From assembly GCF_027111355.2 (NCBI RefSeq), contig NZ_CP114291.2, positions 434,001 through 498,000 of the forward strand: 64,000 nucleotides of DNA, in the 5' to 3' direction. This DNA comes from Flavobacterium eburneipallidum. Its GTDB lineage: Bacteria; Bacteroidota; Bacteroidia; Flavobacteriales; Flavobacteriaceae. Shown one piece after another: positions 40,605 to 49,560 of the stretch; position 1 is the stretch's first letter; every line of letters starts with the position of its first letter. The notes beneath the pieces were generated by a model. That model saw nothing but the letters and a program-made list of their open reading frames with translations. It ran no database searches and was not told the DNA's origin. A program made the position numbers and the translations under genes.

Positions 40605-42706
40605 TTTTTTGTCGTTATTTTGTCGGCTCCTTTTGGCATTTCTGGAATCCATTTTGGCACTTTTCCAAAACTTATAAAATGCAATCCATTGGATAAAGTA
40701 TTCATAATGGTATTTCCAAATAGTGAATGAAAAAAAGAAACTGATTTTAATCCCATTCTTAAAACTGTTGTAGTTCCAGCCATATGTGAACCTATGTAAT
40801 TCGCAACATTTTTATCGCTGGCATTTAATTCATTCGCACGCCATTCTTTTACAAATTTCCCGGTATCAATATAAACAGGACAGGCCAAAGCACAAAGTCC
40901 ATCGGTTGCACAAGTTTCGTCCAGCTGATAAGTTACGTCTTTTCTAATGTCAGCCAATCGTTTTGGATTATCATTCGTTTCTTCCAAACGGCTGATTTCC
41001 CGGGCAATCACAATACGCTGTCTTGGCGATAAGGTCAGACCTTCGGAAACGCAATGGGGTTCACAAAATCCACATTCCATACATTTGTCAACAATGGCAT
41101 GGGATTCGGGCATTGGTTTTAAATTTTTGAGATGTGCCTTCGGATCGGGATTGATTAAAACATCGGGATTAATTTTATTATGAGGATCAAAAATAGTTTT
41201 GATGCGTTTCATAATTTCGTAAGCCTTTGTTCCCCATTCTTTTTCGACAAATGGAGCCATATTACGACCTGTTCCGTGTTCTGCTTTCAAAGATCCATTA
41301 AAACGATCTACGACCAAAATAGCCAACTCTGACATCAGTTTTTCGTAACGATCCACTTCGGTTTGGTTCGAAAAATCTTGAGAAAAAACCAAATGCAGAT
41401 TCCCTTCCAAAGCGTGTCCAAACATCACGGCATCGTGGTATTCATGTTTTTGGAACAATTCTTTCATTGCCACGCAAGCATCGGCTAGTTGAGGCAATGG
41501 GAAAGCGACATCTTCAATAATTACAGAAGTTCCATTTTTTCGCAGTCCGCCAACGGTTGGTAGTAAACCTTTTCTAGCTTTCCAATTGAAATAATATTGT
41601 TTGGGATTTGAAGTAAATTCATATTCCGCAAAGGTTGGAATCGATTCAATCTCTGAACGGATTTTAAGCTGTTTGAGCAGCATATTATCTAAATCATTAT
41701 CGCGGCATTCGACCAATAAAGCACAGGCCGATTCGGGTAAAGTTCTAAAATATTCTGGAGCATCAGGATCGAATTCTACCGAGCGAATGGATTCCCTGTC
41801 CAATAATTCCACCGCTGCAACCGGAGCTGATTTTAATAAAATAGTGGCATTGCAGGCATCTTGAATGCTGTGGAAAATTATCAAGGAACAAGATTTATGC
41901 TTTTCATCAATAACGGTTTTGAAAGTCACATTCGAAATAAAAGCCAGAGTTCCTTCTGAACCTACCATCAAATGTTTGATGATTTCAATCGGATCCTGAT
42001 AATCGACCAGGGCATTGATGCTGTAGCCTGTGGTGTTTTTTATTTTGAATTTATTTTTGATGAGATGATAGAGCGTTTCATCACTTTTGATAGTATCTCT
42101 TAAGTTTTCAATTTCCTGAATTAAAGCCTTTTGATTGTTTCTGAAATCCGTAACACTTTCGGTATCTGCAGTATCCAAAATAGTTCCGTCATTCAATACA
42201 ATTCGGATATCGGCTATGGTTTGATAGGAATTTTGAGCGGTTCCGCAGCACATACCACTAGCATTATTGGCAACAATTCCGCCAATCATCGCCGCTCCGA
42301 TAGAAGCAGGATCTGGACCAATTTTTAATCCGTGTGGTGCCAAAAAAGTATTGGCTCGTGCACCTACAATTCCGGGTTCTAATTTTATTTTCTGATTGTT
42401 TTCTAAAAGTTCAAAACTTTTCCAGCCATGCGTAGCCACTACCAAAACAGAATCGGTAATCGCCTGACCGGACAAACTCGTTCCTGCGGCACGAAAAGTC
42501 AAAGCAATATCAAGCTTTTTGGCTTGCTTTACTATTTCGATTACTTCGGCTTCGTTGTGAGCCAGAATTACAATTTTAGGAATGAGTCTATAAAAACTGG
42601 CATCGGTTCCATAAGCAAGGGTTTGCAATGAATTGGTCAAAATACGTTTGGGATCGATAGAGGTCGATAAAATGTCTTTTAACTTTTGATAAGATGGAGT
42701 TAGCAT
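40601..42706 (-). CDS. FAD-linked oxidase with 4Fe-4S domain, D-lactate dehydrogenase type
   Basis: The 701-residue protein has a PCMH-type FAD-binding domain (about 20-240: LTFRAAGTSLSGQAIT, GPDPASIGAAMIGGIVANNASG), a FAD-oxidase C domain (about 260-520: HALEGNLHLVFSQ, KAEHGTGRNMAPFV) and a ferredoxin-like 4Fe-4S part (about 545-640: CMECGFCEPHC, CATDGLCALACPV). It probably oxidises D-lactate or another 2-hydroxy acid and feeds the quinone pool. The CCG domain usually fused at the C-terminus is encoded separately just downstream, and its TGA stop comes from a palindrome. Confidence 0.9.
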   Translation of the reverse strand: MLTPSYQKLKDILSTSIDPKRILTNSLQTLAYGTDASFYRLIPKIVILAHNEAEVIEIVKQAKKLDIALTFRAAGTSLSGQAITDSVLVVATHGWKSFELLENNQKIKLEPGIVGARANTFLAPHGLKIGPDPASIGAAMIGGIVANNASGMCCGTAQNSYQTIADIRIVLNDGTILDTADTESVTDFRNNQKALIQEIENLRDTIKSDETLYHLIKNKFKIKNTTGYSINALVDYQDPIEIIKHLMVGSEGTLAFISNVTFKTVIDEKHKSCSLIIFHSIQDACNATILLKSAPVAAVELLDRESIRSVEFDPDAPEYFRTLPESACALLVECRDNDLDNMLLKQLKIRSEIESIPTFAEYEFTSNPKQYYFNWKARKGLLPTVGGLRKNGTSVIIEDVAFPLPQLADACVAMKELFQKHEYHDAVMFGHALEGNLHLVFSQDFSNQTEVDRYEKLMSELAILVVDRFNGSLKAEHGTGRNMAPFVEKEWGTKAYEIMKRIKTIFDPHNKINPDVLINPDPKAHLKNLKPMPESHAIVDKCMECGFCEPHCVSEGLTLSPRQRIVIAREISRLEETNDNPKRLADIRKDVTYQLDETCATDGLCALACPVYIDTGKFVKEWRANELNASDKNVANYIGSHMAGTTTVLRMGLKSVSFFHSLFGNTIMNTLSNGLHFISFGKVPKWIPEMPKGADKITTKN

Positions 42707-42785
42707 AGGTAATCTAATTTCTAAAATCCAAAATTAGTTAAAAGTAAAGTCTTTTGGATGATTTTGATTTTAGTTTATAAAAAAG

Positions 42786-42832
42786 TTAACCGCAGATTCA
42801 CAGATTTTAAAAATCAGCGAATCTGCGGTTAA
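42786..42832. repeat. palindrome family copy, AACCGCAGATT type
   Basis: The 23-nt arms (42786-42808 and 42810-42832) match as inverse copies at 21 positions with a one-base spacer. It is the tightest copy in the window and nearly identical to the one at 306. Confidence 0.8.
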
Positions 42833-42853
42833 ATGAATTATTAAATGAGTCTA

Positions 42854-43510
42854 TTAGTTTTTCAAATCTTTAATAACCTTGAAAGCCACATCTACTTCAT
42901 CTTCACTTACTAAAATCGTAAATTCATTAGAAGTCGAAATTACTTCATTAATGATGATTCCTTCCCACGCTAAACGCTGAAAAATGAAATAATAAATTCC
43001 AGGAACAACGATGTTTTCTTTAGGTAATTTTACCGTAATCGAAGCTAAATTTTCCAGTTTTTGAATCAGTTTTTCGTTGGCAAAATGTTTGTCAACCAAA
43101 TGATTTACGGTGTTGCTAACTACAATATTGGTTTCGTTTACGCCTCTTGAAGACGTATAAAAAATATCTGCAAAAGTGTTAATGTCTGTGATCAAATCGG
43201 CTTGTTTGTTCAAAACGGTATCTGATGCAGCAAAAGTATAATCGGTCAGTGCTGAACGGACAGTGATTTCACCAATATTCTTGATTACTTTATTGATTTT
43301 GTGGTTCAGTCTAAAGTCGAGTTCTTCGGTCAGTCTTTTTAGCGCCATTACAACAGCACCTTGTTTCACTTCTTTACCAAATTCACTCTCCAATTCGACC
43401 ATGATGTTTCTGGACAAAGAGGTTAAATTGATGATTCCTAACGACAAAGCGTTTAGCAAAAATGGTTTGGTTTTGATGTAATTTTCTACAATAGAGGAAA
43501 CTGTTTTCAT
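42854..43510 (-). CDS. ACT-like domain protein
   Basis: The 218-residue protein has an N-terminal helical part (IVENYIKTKPFLLNALSLGIINLTSLSRNIMVELE, which looks like a winged helix) and a C-terminal part (NIVVPGIYYFIFQRLAWEGIIINEVISTSNEFTILVSEDEVDVAFKVIKDL) that resembles the ACT domain of aspartate kinases. It may be a ligand-binding regulator. No catalytic motifs are seen. Upstream is a long leader with two -7 boxes and a TACGTA dyad, so expression is probably controlled. Confidence 0.7.
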   Translation of the reverse strand: MKTVSSIVENYIKTKPFLLNALSLGIINLTSLSRNIMVELESEFGKEVKQGAVVMALKRLTEELDFRLNHKINKVIKNIGEITVRSALTDYTFAASDTVLNKQADLITDINTFADIFYTSSRGVNETNIVVSNTVNHLVDKHFANEKLIQKLENLASITVKLPKENIVVPGIYYFIFQRLAWEGIIINEVISTSNEFTILVSEDEVDVAFKVIKDLKN

Positions 43511-43616
43511 AAAGCTGCTTTTTGATGTTTTTGTAACCTAATAAAATCAGTATTTAAAAATCAGTATTTGCAAACCAATCTCAACTATCCTTATTTTACA
43601 AGGGATTAAGTGTTTT

Positions 43617-43633
43617 TACGTAATTTATACGTA
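43617..43633. promoter_or_regulatory. TACGTA-N5-TACGTA dyad upstream of the ACT-like gene
   Basis: Two perfect TACGTA palindromes are spaced by five bases (11 bp centre to centre). Both lie between the start codon and the -7 boxes for the minus-strand gene, so they would act as an operator or as part of the leader. Confidence 0.45.
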
Positions 43634-43655
43634 GTTTTTTTGCCTTAAATCTGGG

Positions 43656-43690
43656 CAAAGATACATAAAAAACAATTTGTTACAAATATA
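43656..43690 (-). promoter_or_regulatory. two TAnnTTTG -7 boxes for the ACT-like gene
   Basis: TATCTTTG (43656-43663) and TATATTTG (43683-43690) on the minus strand, about 145-175 bp before the ATG. They imply an unusually long 5' leader. Confidence 0.4.
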
Positions 43691-43706
43691 ACATCAATTT
43701 TTTTTA

Positions 43707-44066
43707 CTAAAAATGATAAAAAGCATCGATAAGGTGTTCAATTACAAAAGATTTGCCTTCTTTGTGAATGGCAATTATGTCAAAACGAACGTCAACATCT
43801 AAATTTTTAAAAACTACGTATTCGTTTACAGCTTTTACCAAAAGTTGAATTTTTTTGGGCTTCACAAAATCTTGTGGTAAACCAAATTCGAGAGAGGAAC
43901 GGGTTTTTACTTCCACCACGGCAAGTGTATCCTCTTTTTGGGCAATGATGTCGATTTCGGCTTTTTGAAACGTCCAATTGGTTTCCAGAATTTCATAGCC
44001 TTCTTTCTGAAGATATTCTATAGCTAATTCTTCTCCTAATTTTCCTAATTCGTTGTGTTGAGCCAT
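43707..44066 (-). CDS. YraN family (UPF0102) putative endonuclease
   Basis: The 119-residue protein matches UPF0102/YraN, a Holliday-junction-resolvase-like restriction-endonuclease fold. Motifs: GKLGEELAIEYLQKEGYEILETNW, KAEIDIIAQKEDTLAVVEVKTRSS (Asp and ExK catalytic pattern), and FDIIAI near the end. It is cytoplasmic, and the cellular role is undefined. It is not tightly linked to its neighbours. Confidence 0.93.
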   Translation of the reverse strand: MAQHNELGKLGEELAIEYLQKEGYEILETNWTFQKAEIDIIAQKEDTLAVVEVKTRSSLEFGLPQDFVKPKKIQLLVKAVNEYVVFKNLDVDVRFDIIAIHKEGKSFVIEHLIDAFYHF

Positions 44067-44128
44067 AGTTTAGATTGCAGAATTTAGAATTTAGATTTCA
44101 GAAAAAAGAGAAGAGACTGTTGTAGCTA

Positions 44129-44506
44129 TTATGGGTTTGTTCTTTTGTCAATATTCCCTTTTATAACTCTGCGACAAAATATTAAGTTTAATATTGAACC
44201 AACCACTATTAGAGAAATAAAAAAAACGCATAACGTTGTTAAATACATCCATACTTCACTGTCTTCAAAAATATCTTTAAAGAAATTATATTTTGTCAGA
44301 TAATCGGGAAATATACAAGCTAATATAACTGATATTGACCAATGAAAACCTACCAAAATATTTACAGTGAATTTAGATTTAAAGTTGTCTAAATAATTAT
44401 AAAGGATATTGTCTGATAAAACTTTGGTTAAATAGGAAAGACCAATAATTAACAAAGCAATGCTAAATAAAAAAACTCTTATTCTGGGATCATTATTAAA
44501 TGTCAT
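44129..44506 (-). CDS. small membrane protein, unknown
   Basis: The 125-residue protein has three hydrophobic helices at about residues 11-28 (VFLFSIALLIIGLSYL), 47-66 (ILVGFHWSISVILACIF) and 87-110 (WMYLTTLCVFFISLIVVG). I do not recognise a family. Together with the next gene it is much more A+T-rich than its neighbours, so this pair may be an acquired or fast-evolving segment. Confidence 0.5.
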   Translation of the reverse strand: MTFNNDPRIRVFLFSIALLIIGLSYLTKVLSDNILYNYLDNFKSKFTVNILVGFHWSISVILACIFPDYLTKYNFFKDIFEDSEVWMYLTTLCVFFISLIVVGSILNLIFCRRVIKGNIDKRTNP

Positions 44507-44547
44507 ATCTCAATTTTGAAGTCATCTTTATGTTTAAAAGTTTTTTC

Positions 44548-45024
44548 TCATTCAATAACTTCAAATATTTTATTGAATTTTTGCACCAATTTTTTATTTT
44601 CTCGTTTCAAACTCCATCTTAAGTGAAGAAAACTAAAAATAGTAAATAAATTAAATAGGATATATACAAAAATTGGGGTATTGTTAAAATTAAAATAGAA
44701 AAAACTATTGACGCCAATTAGTGCAACAAATGGGAAATATTTCATCCAAATAATCCCTACTTTACTTAAAGGTTCAACAGTATAATTTAATTTTAGTTTG
44801 TTATCAGTATTTTGATATTTCCCTTTAAGTATGTATATAGCAGAAGTAAAATTATAGTTTATTGTAAGGCGAAAAGTTGAATCATCAAAATTTCCATAAA
44901 AGCATTTTGAATTAAAAAAAAATATAGAAAAAATCCCAAAGTTTACTCTTAATTGTGGTAAGCCAATTTTCGTATTTTCTGTTAATTTCGCTCTAAATTC
45001 TGTTATATTAAGTTTAGATTTCAT
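44548..45024 (-). CDS. small membrane protein, unknown
   Basis: The 158-residue protein has an N-terminal soluble part of about 90 residues with beta-like alternation (TFRLTINYNFTSAIYILKG, LKLNYTVEPLSKVG) and two hydrophobic segments (PFVALIGVNSFFYF and FVYILFNLFTIFSFLHL). No family is recognised. It is 41 bp upstream of the other small membrane gene, so the two probably form an operon. Confidence 0.5.
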   Translation of the reverse strand: MKSKLNITEFRAKLTENTKIGLPQLRVNFGIFSIFFFNSKCFYGNFDDSTFRLTINYNFTSAIYILKGKYQNTDNKLKLNYTVEPLSKVGIIWMKYFPFVALIGVNSFFYFNFNNTPIFVYILFNLFTIFSFLHLRWSLKRENKKLVQKFNKIFEVIE

Positions 45025-45075
45025 TAAAAATTATTTTCTTATTTTTTATAGGAACAAAGTTATTAACTATATTCT

Positions 45076-46077
45076 TTACTCAAAAACCACCATACCTCCA
45101 TTCTCATTCACATCCAAACTCACAACATTCCCCATTATCAAAGCTCTGTTGTCTTTCACGTGACCTGCTGGGAAATTATAGAGAATTGGAATATTGTATT
45201 TTTGGGTTATATCCTGAACAATTTCATTGGCGTTTTTGCCCCACGGAATGTCATTGTCTTTCATCTTGGTCATTCCGCCCACAATAATTCCTTTGATGCT
45301 TTCGAGACAGCCGTTGCGTTTTAGGTTCATCATCATTCGGTCAATGTGATAGAGGTATTCGTCCAAATCTTCTATAAATAAAATTTTATCCGTACAATCA
45401 ATAGCCGATTTAGAGCCGAATAAACTATACAAAATAGATAAATTGCCGCCTACCAATTCGCCAGTAGCTTTTCCAAAACGATTCATCGGGGATGAATTAA
45501 TTTGATAGGTTAATGGTTCGCCAAACAATGCTTTTTTTAGAGTAGCAATCGATTCGGGAGCTGTCGTGGCAATACTCACAGGCATCGTTCCGTGAATGGA
45601 TTTGTAACCCAAAGTATTCAAATGATTGTGCAAAACCGTAACATCGCTAAAACCTACGATCCATTTTGGGTTTTGTTTGAATTGGGTAAAATCCAATAAA
45701 TCAATCATTCGAACGGTTCCGTAACCACCACGAGCACACCAAATAGCTTTGATATTCGGATTGTCCATTTGCTTTTGAAAATCGGAAGCACGTTGTTCAT
45801 CGGTTCCTGCTAATTGATTATTGTCTAATCCGATTGTACTTCCAATAACGACTTCTAAACCCCAAGATTTTAATAAATTTATAGTAGGTTTTAGGTTGTC
45901 GTCGATGTTTTTTCGGGCAGTTGCGACAATCGCAATGGTATCTCCTTTTTGTAAATAAGGTGGTGTAATCATAGTAGTTTGAGCTTGAATATTCGATAGT
46001 TGAAAAACAAAAATAAGCATTAGAAGTTTATAAAAAACAGCCGAATTGGTTTTAAAAAGACTTCTAATGGGAATCAT
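45076..46077 (-). CDS. LD-carboxypeptidase (S66 family) with signal peptide
   Basis: The 333-residue enzyme has a signal or membrane segment (LLMLIFVFQLSNIQAQ) and a peptidase S66 domain. Substrate loop and catalytic residues are visible: WCARGGYGTVRMIDLL, GFSDVT (nucleophile Ser), IEDLDE (Glu), and FPAGHVKDN (His). It cleaves the L-D bond of murein tetrapeptides during cell wall recycling, or acts on related peptides. It starts 3 bp after the endonuclease stop, so it is co-transcribed with it. Confidence 0.92.
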   Translation of the reverse strand: MIPIRSLFKTNSAVFYKLLMLIFVFQLSNIQAQTTMITPPYLQKGDTIAIVATARKNIDDNLKPTINLLKSWGLEVVIGSTIGLDNNQLAGTDEQRASDFQKQMDNPNIKAIWCARGGYGTVRMIDLLDFTQFKQNPKWIVGFSDVTVLHNHLNTLGYKSIHGTMPVSIATTAPESIATLKKALFGEPLTYQINSSPMNRFGKATGELVGGNLSILYSLFGSKSAIDCTDKILFIEDLDEYLYHIDRMMMNLKRNGCLESIKGIIVGGMTKMKDNDIPWGKNANEIVQDITQKYNIPILYNFPAGHVKDNRALIMGNVVSLDVNENGGMVVFE

Positions 46078-46080
46078 ATT

Positions 46081-48045
46081 TTATTCAATTATTATTTTTT
46101 TGACAATGGTTTTATGCTCTGAATTGATTTTGGCAAAATAAATTCCAGTTGGTAAATCAATGTTTATTTGGGTTTCGCCAATGAAATTCGTTTCCAATAC
46201 TTTTGCTCCAAGGCTGTTGTATATTTCGATAATTCCCTTTTCGTTCAATCCAGAAATGGTAATTGTTTTTTGCGCTGGATTTGTAAAAATGGTTGCTTTT
46301 AGACTCGCATAATCATTCGTTGCTAGATTCGAATGCCACGCTTGTCCTACTTTCGAACCCCAAATATAATTCGCCAAATCGGGATAATCTATAAATGGAT
46401 TTCTATTGACTTGCCAAGTGTAAATGTAATTATTTCTATTCATTTCGAAGTCATCTGATGGGTCTAAAGTATTCCAAGTTAATAAAGATGTCAAGTCGCC
46501 CAATTGTCCGACGGTTGTATCCGCAATATCGCCGTTGATAACACTCAAGGCATTATAGCGAACAGCCATATAAAATACGGAACGAGCGACATCACCTTTC
46601 CAAGAATTTTTGTTACCCGTTGGTCCATTATAACCTGTTAATCCATAATCTTTGTTGCTACGCAAACTGTTTTCGGCTCCGTCTTCGGCTCGAAGATGAT
46701 GCGCATCGGCGTGACCGGCCAGAATATCGTTGGCATTGGTAGGCAACCAAATATCGATTCCATCGGGAATGCTTTCGGTTCCGTCGGTAAAACCACCACG
46801 AGATTGTGGGTAAATGTGTTCCCGATTCCATTTTCCGGTATTGATTCCAGTATCTTGAAATTCTAATTTGGAACGGGATTGCTCCACATACATCAACCAA
46901 ACCTCGTTGCTGTTCAGTGGGTTTTGATCGGCAGTTTTTAGAATTTCGATAACGTCGCCATAATTATGAGCGTGCACAACGGCTGGATTGGCAATAATAT
47001 CTTGAAGTGCTTGCTTTAGAGCAGTTCCAGAAAGTCCTTCGAGAGTGGAATAATATCCCGCAGGAGCTGTGCTGGAAACAATTCCGTACGTTGGATTTAA
47101 AGGTGTTCCAAATGGAGCAACGGTAAAATCATTGTCAATAATTCGAATTTCGATGTTATCATTGAGTCGTTTGTATTGTGATGGAATTGTGCCAAATTTA
47201 ATTTTTAGAATTTCATCGCCTTCATCTAAAATATCGTCAATAATGGTGATATTCGCCACGAAACTATTGGAACCCGCAGGAATAAAAACGGTTGTGTTAC
47301 CTGTGAAATCTCCAGTCGTGAAAGACGAATTATTCAAAGTAAAATTGAAAGTCAAATCAGTCGTAACATTGATTTGGGTGGTGAAAGTAATTGGGAAACT
47401 TGCGCCTTCATTCTTGTCGGTAGTGTTAGCAGTTATCGTGATTCCGTTGAAGATGATTCCGCTTCCATCATTATTCGCACCAGGCGTTGGATTTTTGGTT
47501 TCATAAGTTCCGTCATTTTTTCTTTGAACGGATTGGGTGGTTTGAAGACTGTTTGCATTTTCATTAATTTGCACACTGACTCCCAATAAATTCATTAAAG
47601 CTGTAGCATCGGCATCATTGGTGTCGTACATTAAAGCATCAATTAAATTTACCGATGTTGCCAAAGTATCGTCTGGAAAATCAGAAGCATTTCCTAAATA
47701 CAATGCAACTCCATCGGCACCATTTTGGATGATATTATCTGGAAATATTTTGTCTGGAGCAGGAGAAATTTGCGAATTTCCAATAAGAACAATTCCGTTA
47801 GCATCGGTGATTAATCCATCTAAATCAATAGTGTAATAACTTCTGTTAGCGGTTGAAGCTGTAGCATTTCCGTTGAAAAAAACCAAAACATAGCCATCTA
47901 AAGGAAAGTTGGGCGTTACTGATTTTAATTCGATAAATTCTTTGTCATCTGTACTCGGCGTATCCGAATCGAGTTCGTTGATGACGACTTGTGCATTGGA
48001 CGCAAAAGCAAATAGAAAAAGGAGTAGGGCAAGTAGGTTTTTCAT
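46081..48045 (-). CDS. secreted endonuclease I with LTD, Calx-beta-like and T9SS domains
   Basis: The 654-residue protein is built of modules. A signal peptide (to FASNAQ) leads to a lamin-tail-like domain (about 20-165), a Calx-beta-like segment (about 195-310), and an endonuclease I (EndA/NucM) domain with GKWNREHIYPQSRGGF and HADAHHLRAED (catalytic His-metal site, about 400-460). The last 80 residues are a T9SS C-terminal sorting domain (FTNPAQKTITISGLNEKG, NLPTGIYFAKI...KKIIIE). It should be a surface or secreted DNase/RNase. Confidence 0.92.
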   Translation of the reverse strand: MKNLLALLLFLFAFASNAQVVINELDSDTPSTDDKEFIELKSVTPNFPLDGYVLVFFNGNATASTANRSYYTIDLDGLITDANGIVLIGNSQISPAPDKIFPDNIIQNGADGVALYLGNASDFPDDTLATSVNLIDALMYDTNDADATALMNLLGVSVQINENANSLQTTQSVQRKNDGTYETKNPTPGANNDGSGIIFNGITITANTTDKNEGASFPITFTTQINVTTDLTFNFTLNNSSFTTGDFTGNTTVFIPAGSNSFVANITIIDDILDEGDEILKIKFGTIPSQYKRLNDNIEIRIIDNDFTVAPFGTPLNPTYGIVSSTAPAGYYSTLEGLSGTALKQALQDIIANPAVVHAHNYGDVIEILKTADQNPLNSNEVWLMYVEQSRSKLEFQDTGINTGKWNREHIYPQSRGGFTDGTESIPDGIDIWLPTNANDILAGHADAHHLRAEDGAENSLRSNKDYGLTGYNGPTGNKNSWKGDVARSVFYMAVRYNALSVINGDIADTTVGQLGDLTSLLTWNTLDPSDDFEMNRNNYIYTWQVNRNPFIDYPDLANYIWGSKVGQAWHSNLATNDYASLKATIFTNPAQKTITISGLNEKGIIEIYNSLGAKVLETNFIGETQINIDLPTGIYFAKINSEHKTIVKKIIIE

Positions 48046-48065
48046 GAGAATTGAATTTAGGGTAC

Positions 48066-48097
48066 AAAAAAGGCCTCCATAAAGGAAGCCTTTTTGA
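48066..48097 (-). terminator. terminator after the DUF5689 gene
   Basis: AAAAAGGC and GCCTTTTT plus flanking pairs (TCC/GGA) form a tight hairpin with T runs on both sides. It ends the TonB-DUF5689 unit before the endonuclease. Confidence 0.75.
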
Positions 48098-48115
48098 ACT
48101 TATTTTTTGCAATAA

Positions 48116-49531
48116 TTAATTTACTGTAATGTTATCCAATTGCAAAGTGGTGGTTACGGCAGGAAAAGCCGAAGCACTACCAGCATATTCAAATACAAAA
48201 TAGCCGTTGCCAGTTACAGTTGCTGGAATAGCATAATTGCCACTTGCTGTAAATGTAGCTCCATAACCAGAAGTAGGTGTAGTAGGAATGGTAAAACTAG
48301 AAGTAATATTGGTCATTTTGGTAACATCAATTGCACCTCCAGGAGTGTAATCAGCAGCTAAAACGTAATATACTTTCAAAACTGCTCCGTTCCAAAATCC
48401 CATATTCGAACGAAATGAAAAGTTGCTTGCAGCTGTCATATTTACTGGAACAAATAAATAAGAATTATTGGTGCCACCTGATCCAAACGATGTCATTTGG
48501 ATGTATTTATTTCCACTAAACGATGTAACTGCAAAATATCTAGAACCCACTGACGAATCACTAATATAATTTGGGAAATTAGTTAGTGCAACAGCATAAC
48601 TTTCAAAAGTTTCGTTTACAGTTGCTGGGAAAACAGTAGAATTTGTTCCTACTAATGCTGGAGTATAATCCACTCTAGGATTTGGCATATTGGCATCACG
48701 CTCGGTTCTCATTATGATTTGATAAGTAGAATTGTATCTGGTCAAAACTCCTCTTATTTTTCCTTTACCAGATGGAACTTTATATCCCGCAAAATTAGCA
48801 AATCTACTGGTTCTAATCGTTAGATTACTGGTTCCGTTGGTTACAAAAATACTAGAATCAAAATCGTCATTTCTATTGGAATCATAAGTTCCTCCAGCCG
48901 ATTCATCAGCAAACTGCACATCATCAATTTCTACTAAAGTATTCAAATAATTAGCTCCGTTAAGCGCTTGGGCTAGTGTTATTTTTTTGACAATTGCATC
49001 TTCACTTACAATATCACAAGAAGGGATAAGGTGTTTAGGATAATCTGAAGTTGCTAGTCTATCTACGGCAAACTGTTCTGTAGGAGCTGCTCCAAATATT
49101 AATCCTCTTCCAAAACCTGTTGGGTTAGCATAAGCCAAGCCGTTTAGTTTCAAAAACACTTTTTTACCCGGTTGAAAGTCTTTGCCATACATATTTACTT
49201 CATCAACAGACAAGTTGAATCCTTTAGAACCATCAGTGGGTTGAAAGTACATGCTCTTATAGAAATTTCCTCCTTCGTCACTTGAAATTACATAAGCTTC
49301 GATGTAATCGAAAATTTCTTTACCTGTTACAGGATCTTTTGTAGCTGCGGGATAAATTAGTGTTGTTCCATTTGCTGGAGCACTGGTGTATAAAGCTGCT
49401 ACTTCTTTGGTTTTTGTCAAACCAGGATCTACACAGTCAAATGTAGGAGTGTCGTAAGTATCGTTTACACAGCTTGAAAGCAAAACAATGGATGCCAAAA
49501 CGATGCCGCTATATTTTAGTATATTTTTCAT
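48116..49531 (-). CDS. DUF5689 lipoprotein
   Basis: The 471-residue protein has a lipobox (VLLSSCVN). The DUF5689 part (about 60-290: EIFDYIEAYVISSDEGGNFYKSMYFQPTD, KVFLKLNGLAYA, VEIDDVQFADE, RGVLTRYNSTYQIIMRTERD) resembles an OB or nucleic-acid-binding fold. A jelly-roll-like C-terminal part (about 310-471) ends TTLQLDNITVN. It starts 30 bp after the TonB receptor stop, so it is the surface partner of that receptor, as SusD-like proteins are for SusC. Confidence 0.88.
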   Translation of the reverse strand: MKNILKYSGIVLASIVLLSSCVNDTYDTPTFDCVDPGLTKTKEVAALYTSAPANGTTLIYPAATKDPVTGKEIFDYIEAYVISSDEGGNFYKSMYFQPTDGSKGFNLSVDEVNMYGKDFQPGKKVFLKLNGLAYANPTGFGRGLIFGAAPTEQFAVDRLATSDYPKHLIPSCDIVSEDAIVKKITLAQALNGANYLNTLVEIDDVQFADESAGGTYDSNRNDDFDSSIFVTNGTSNLTIRTSRFANFAGYKVPSGKGKIRGVLTRYNSTYQIIMRTERDANMPNPRVDYTPALVGTNSTVFPATVNETFESYAVALTNFPNYISDSSVGSRYFAVTSFSGNKYIQMTSFGSGGTNNSYLFVPVNMTAASNFSFRSNMGFWNGAVLKVYYVLAADYTPGGAIDVTKMTNITSSFTIPTTPTSGYGATFTASGNYAIPATVTGNGYFVFEYAGSASAFPAVTTTLQLDNITVN

Positions 49532-49560
49532 AAGTTGATATTTATTATAACGCTTAATTC

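Noticed and set aside
47069..47506. Plus-strand ORF of 145 codons inside the endonuclease I gene
   Set aside because: Antisense to the Calx-beta-like region. Val/Ile/Ser-rich shadow with no independent support.
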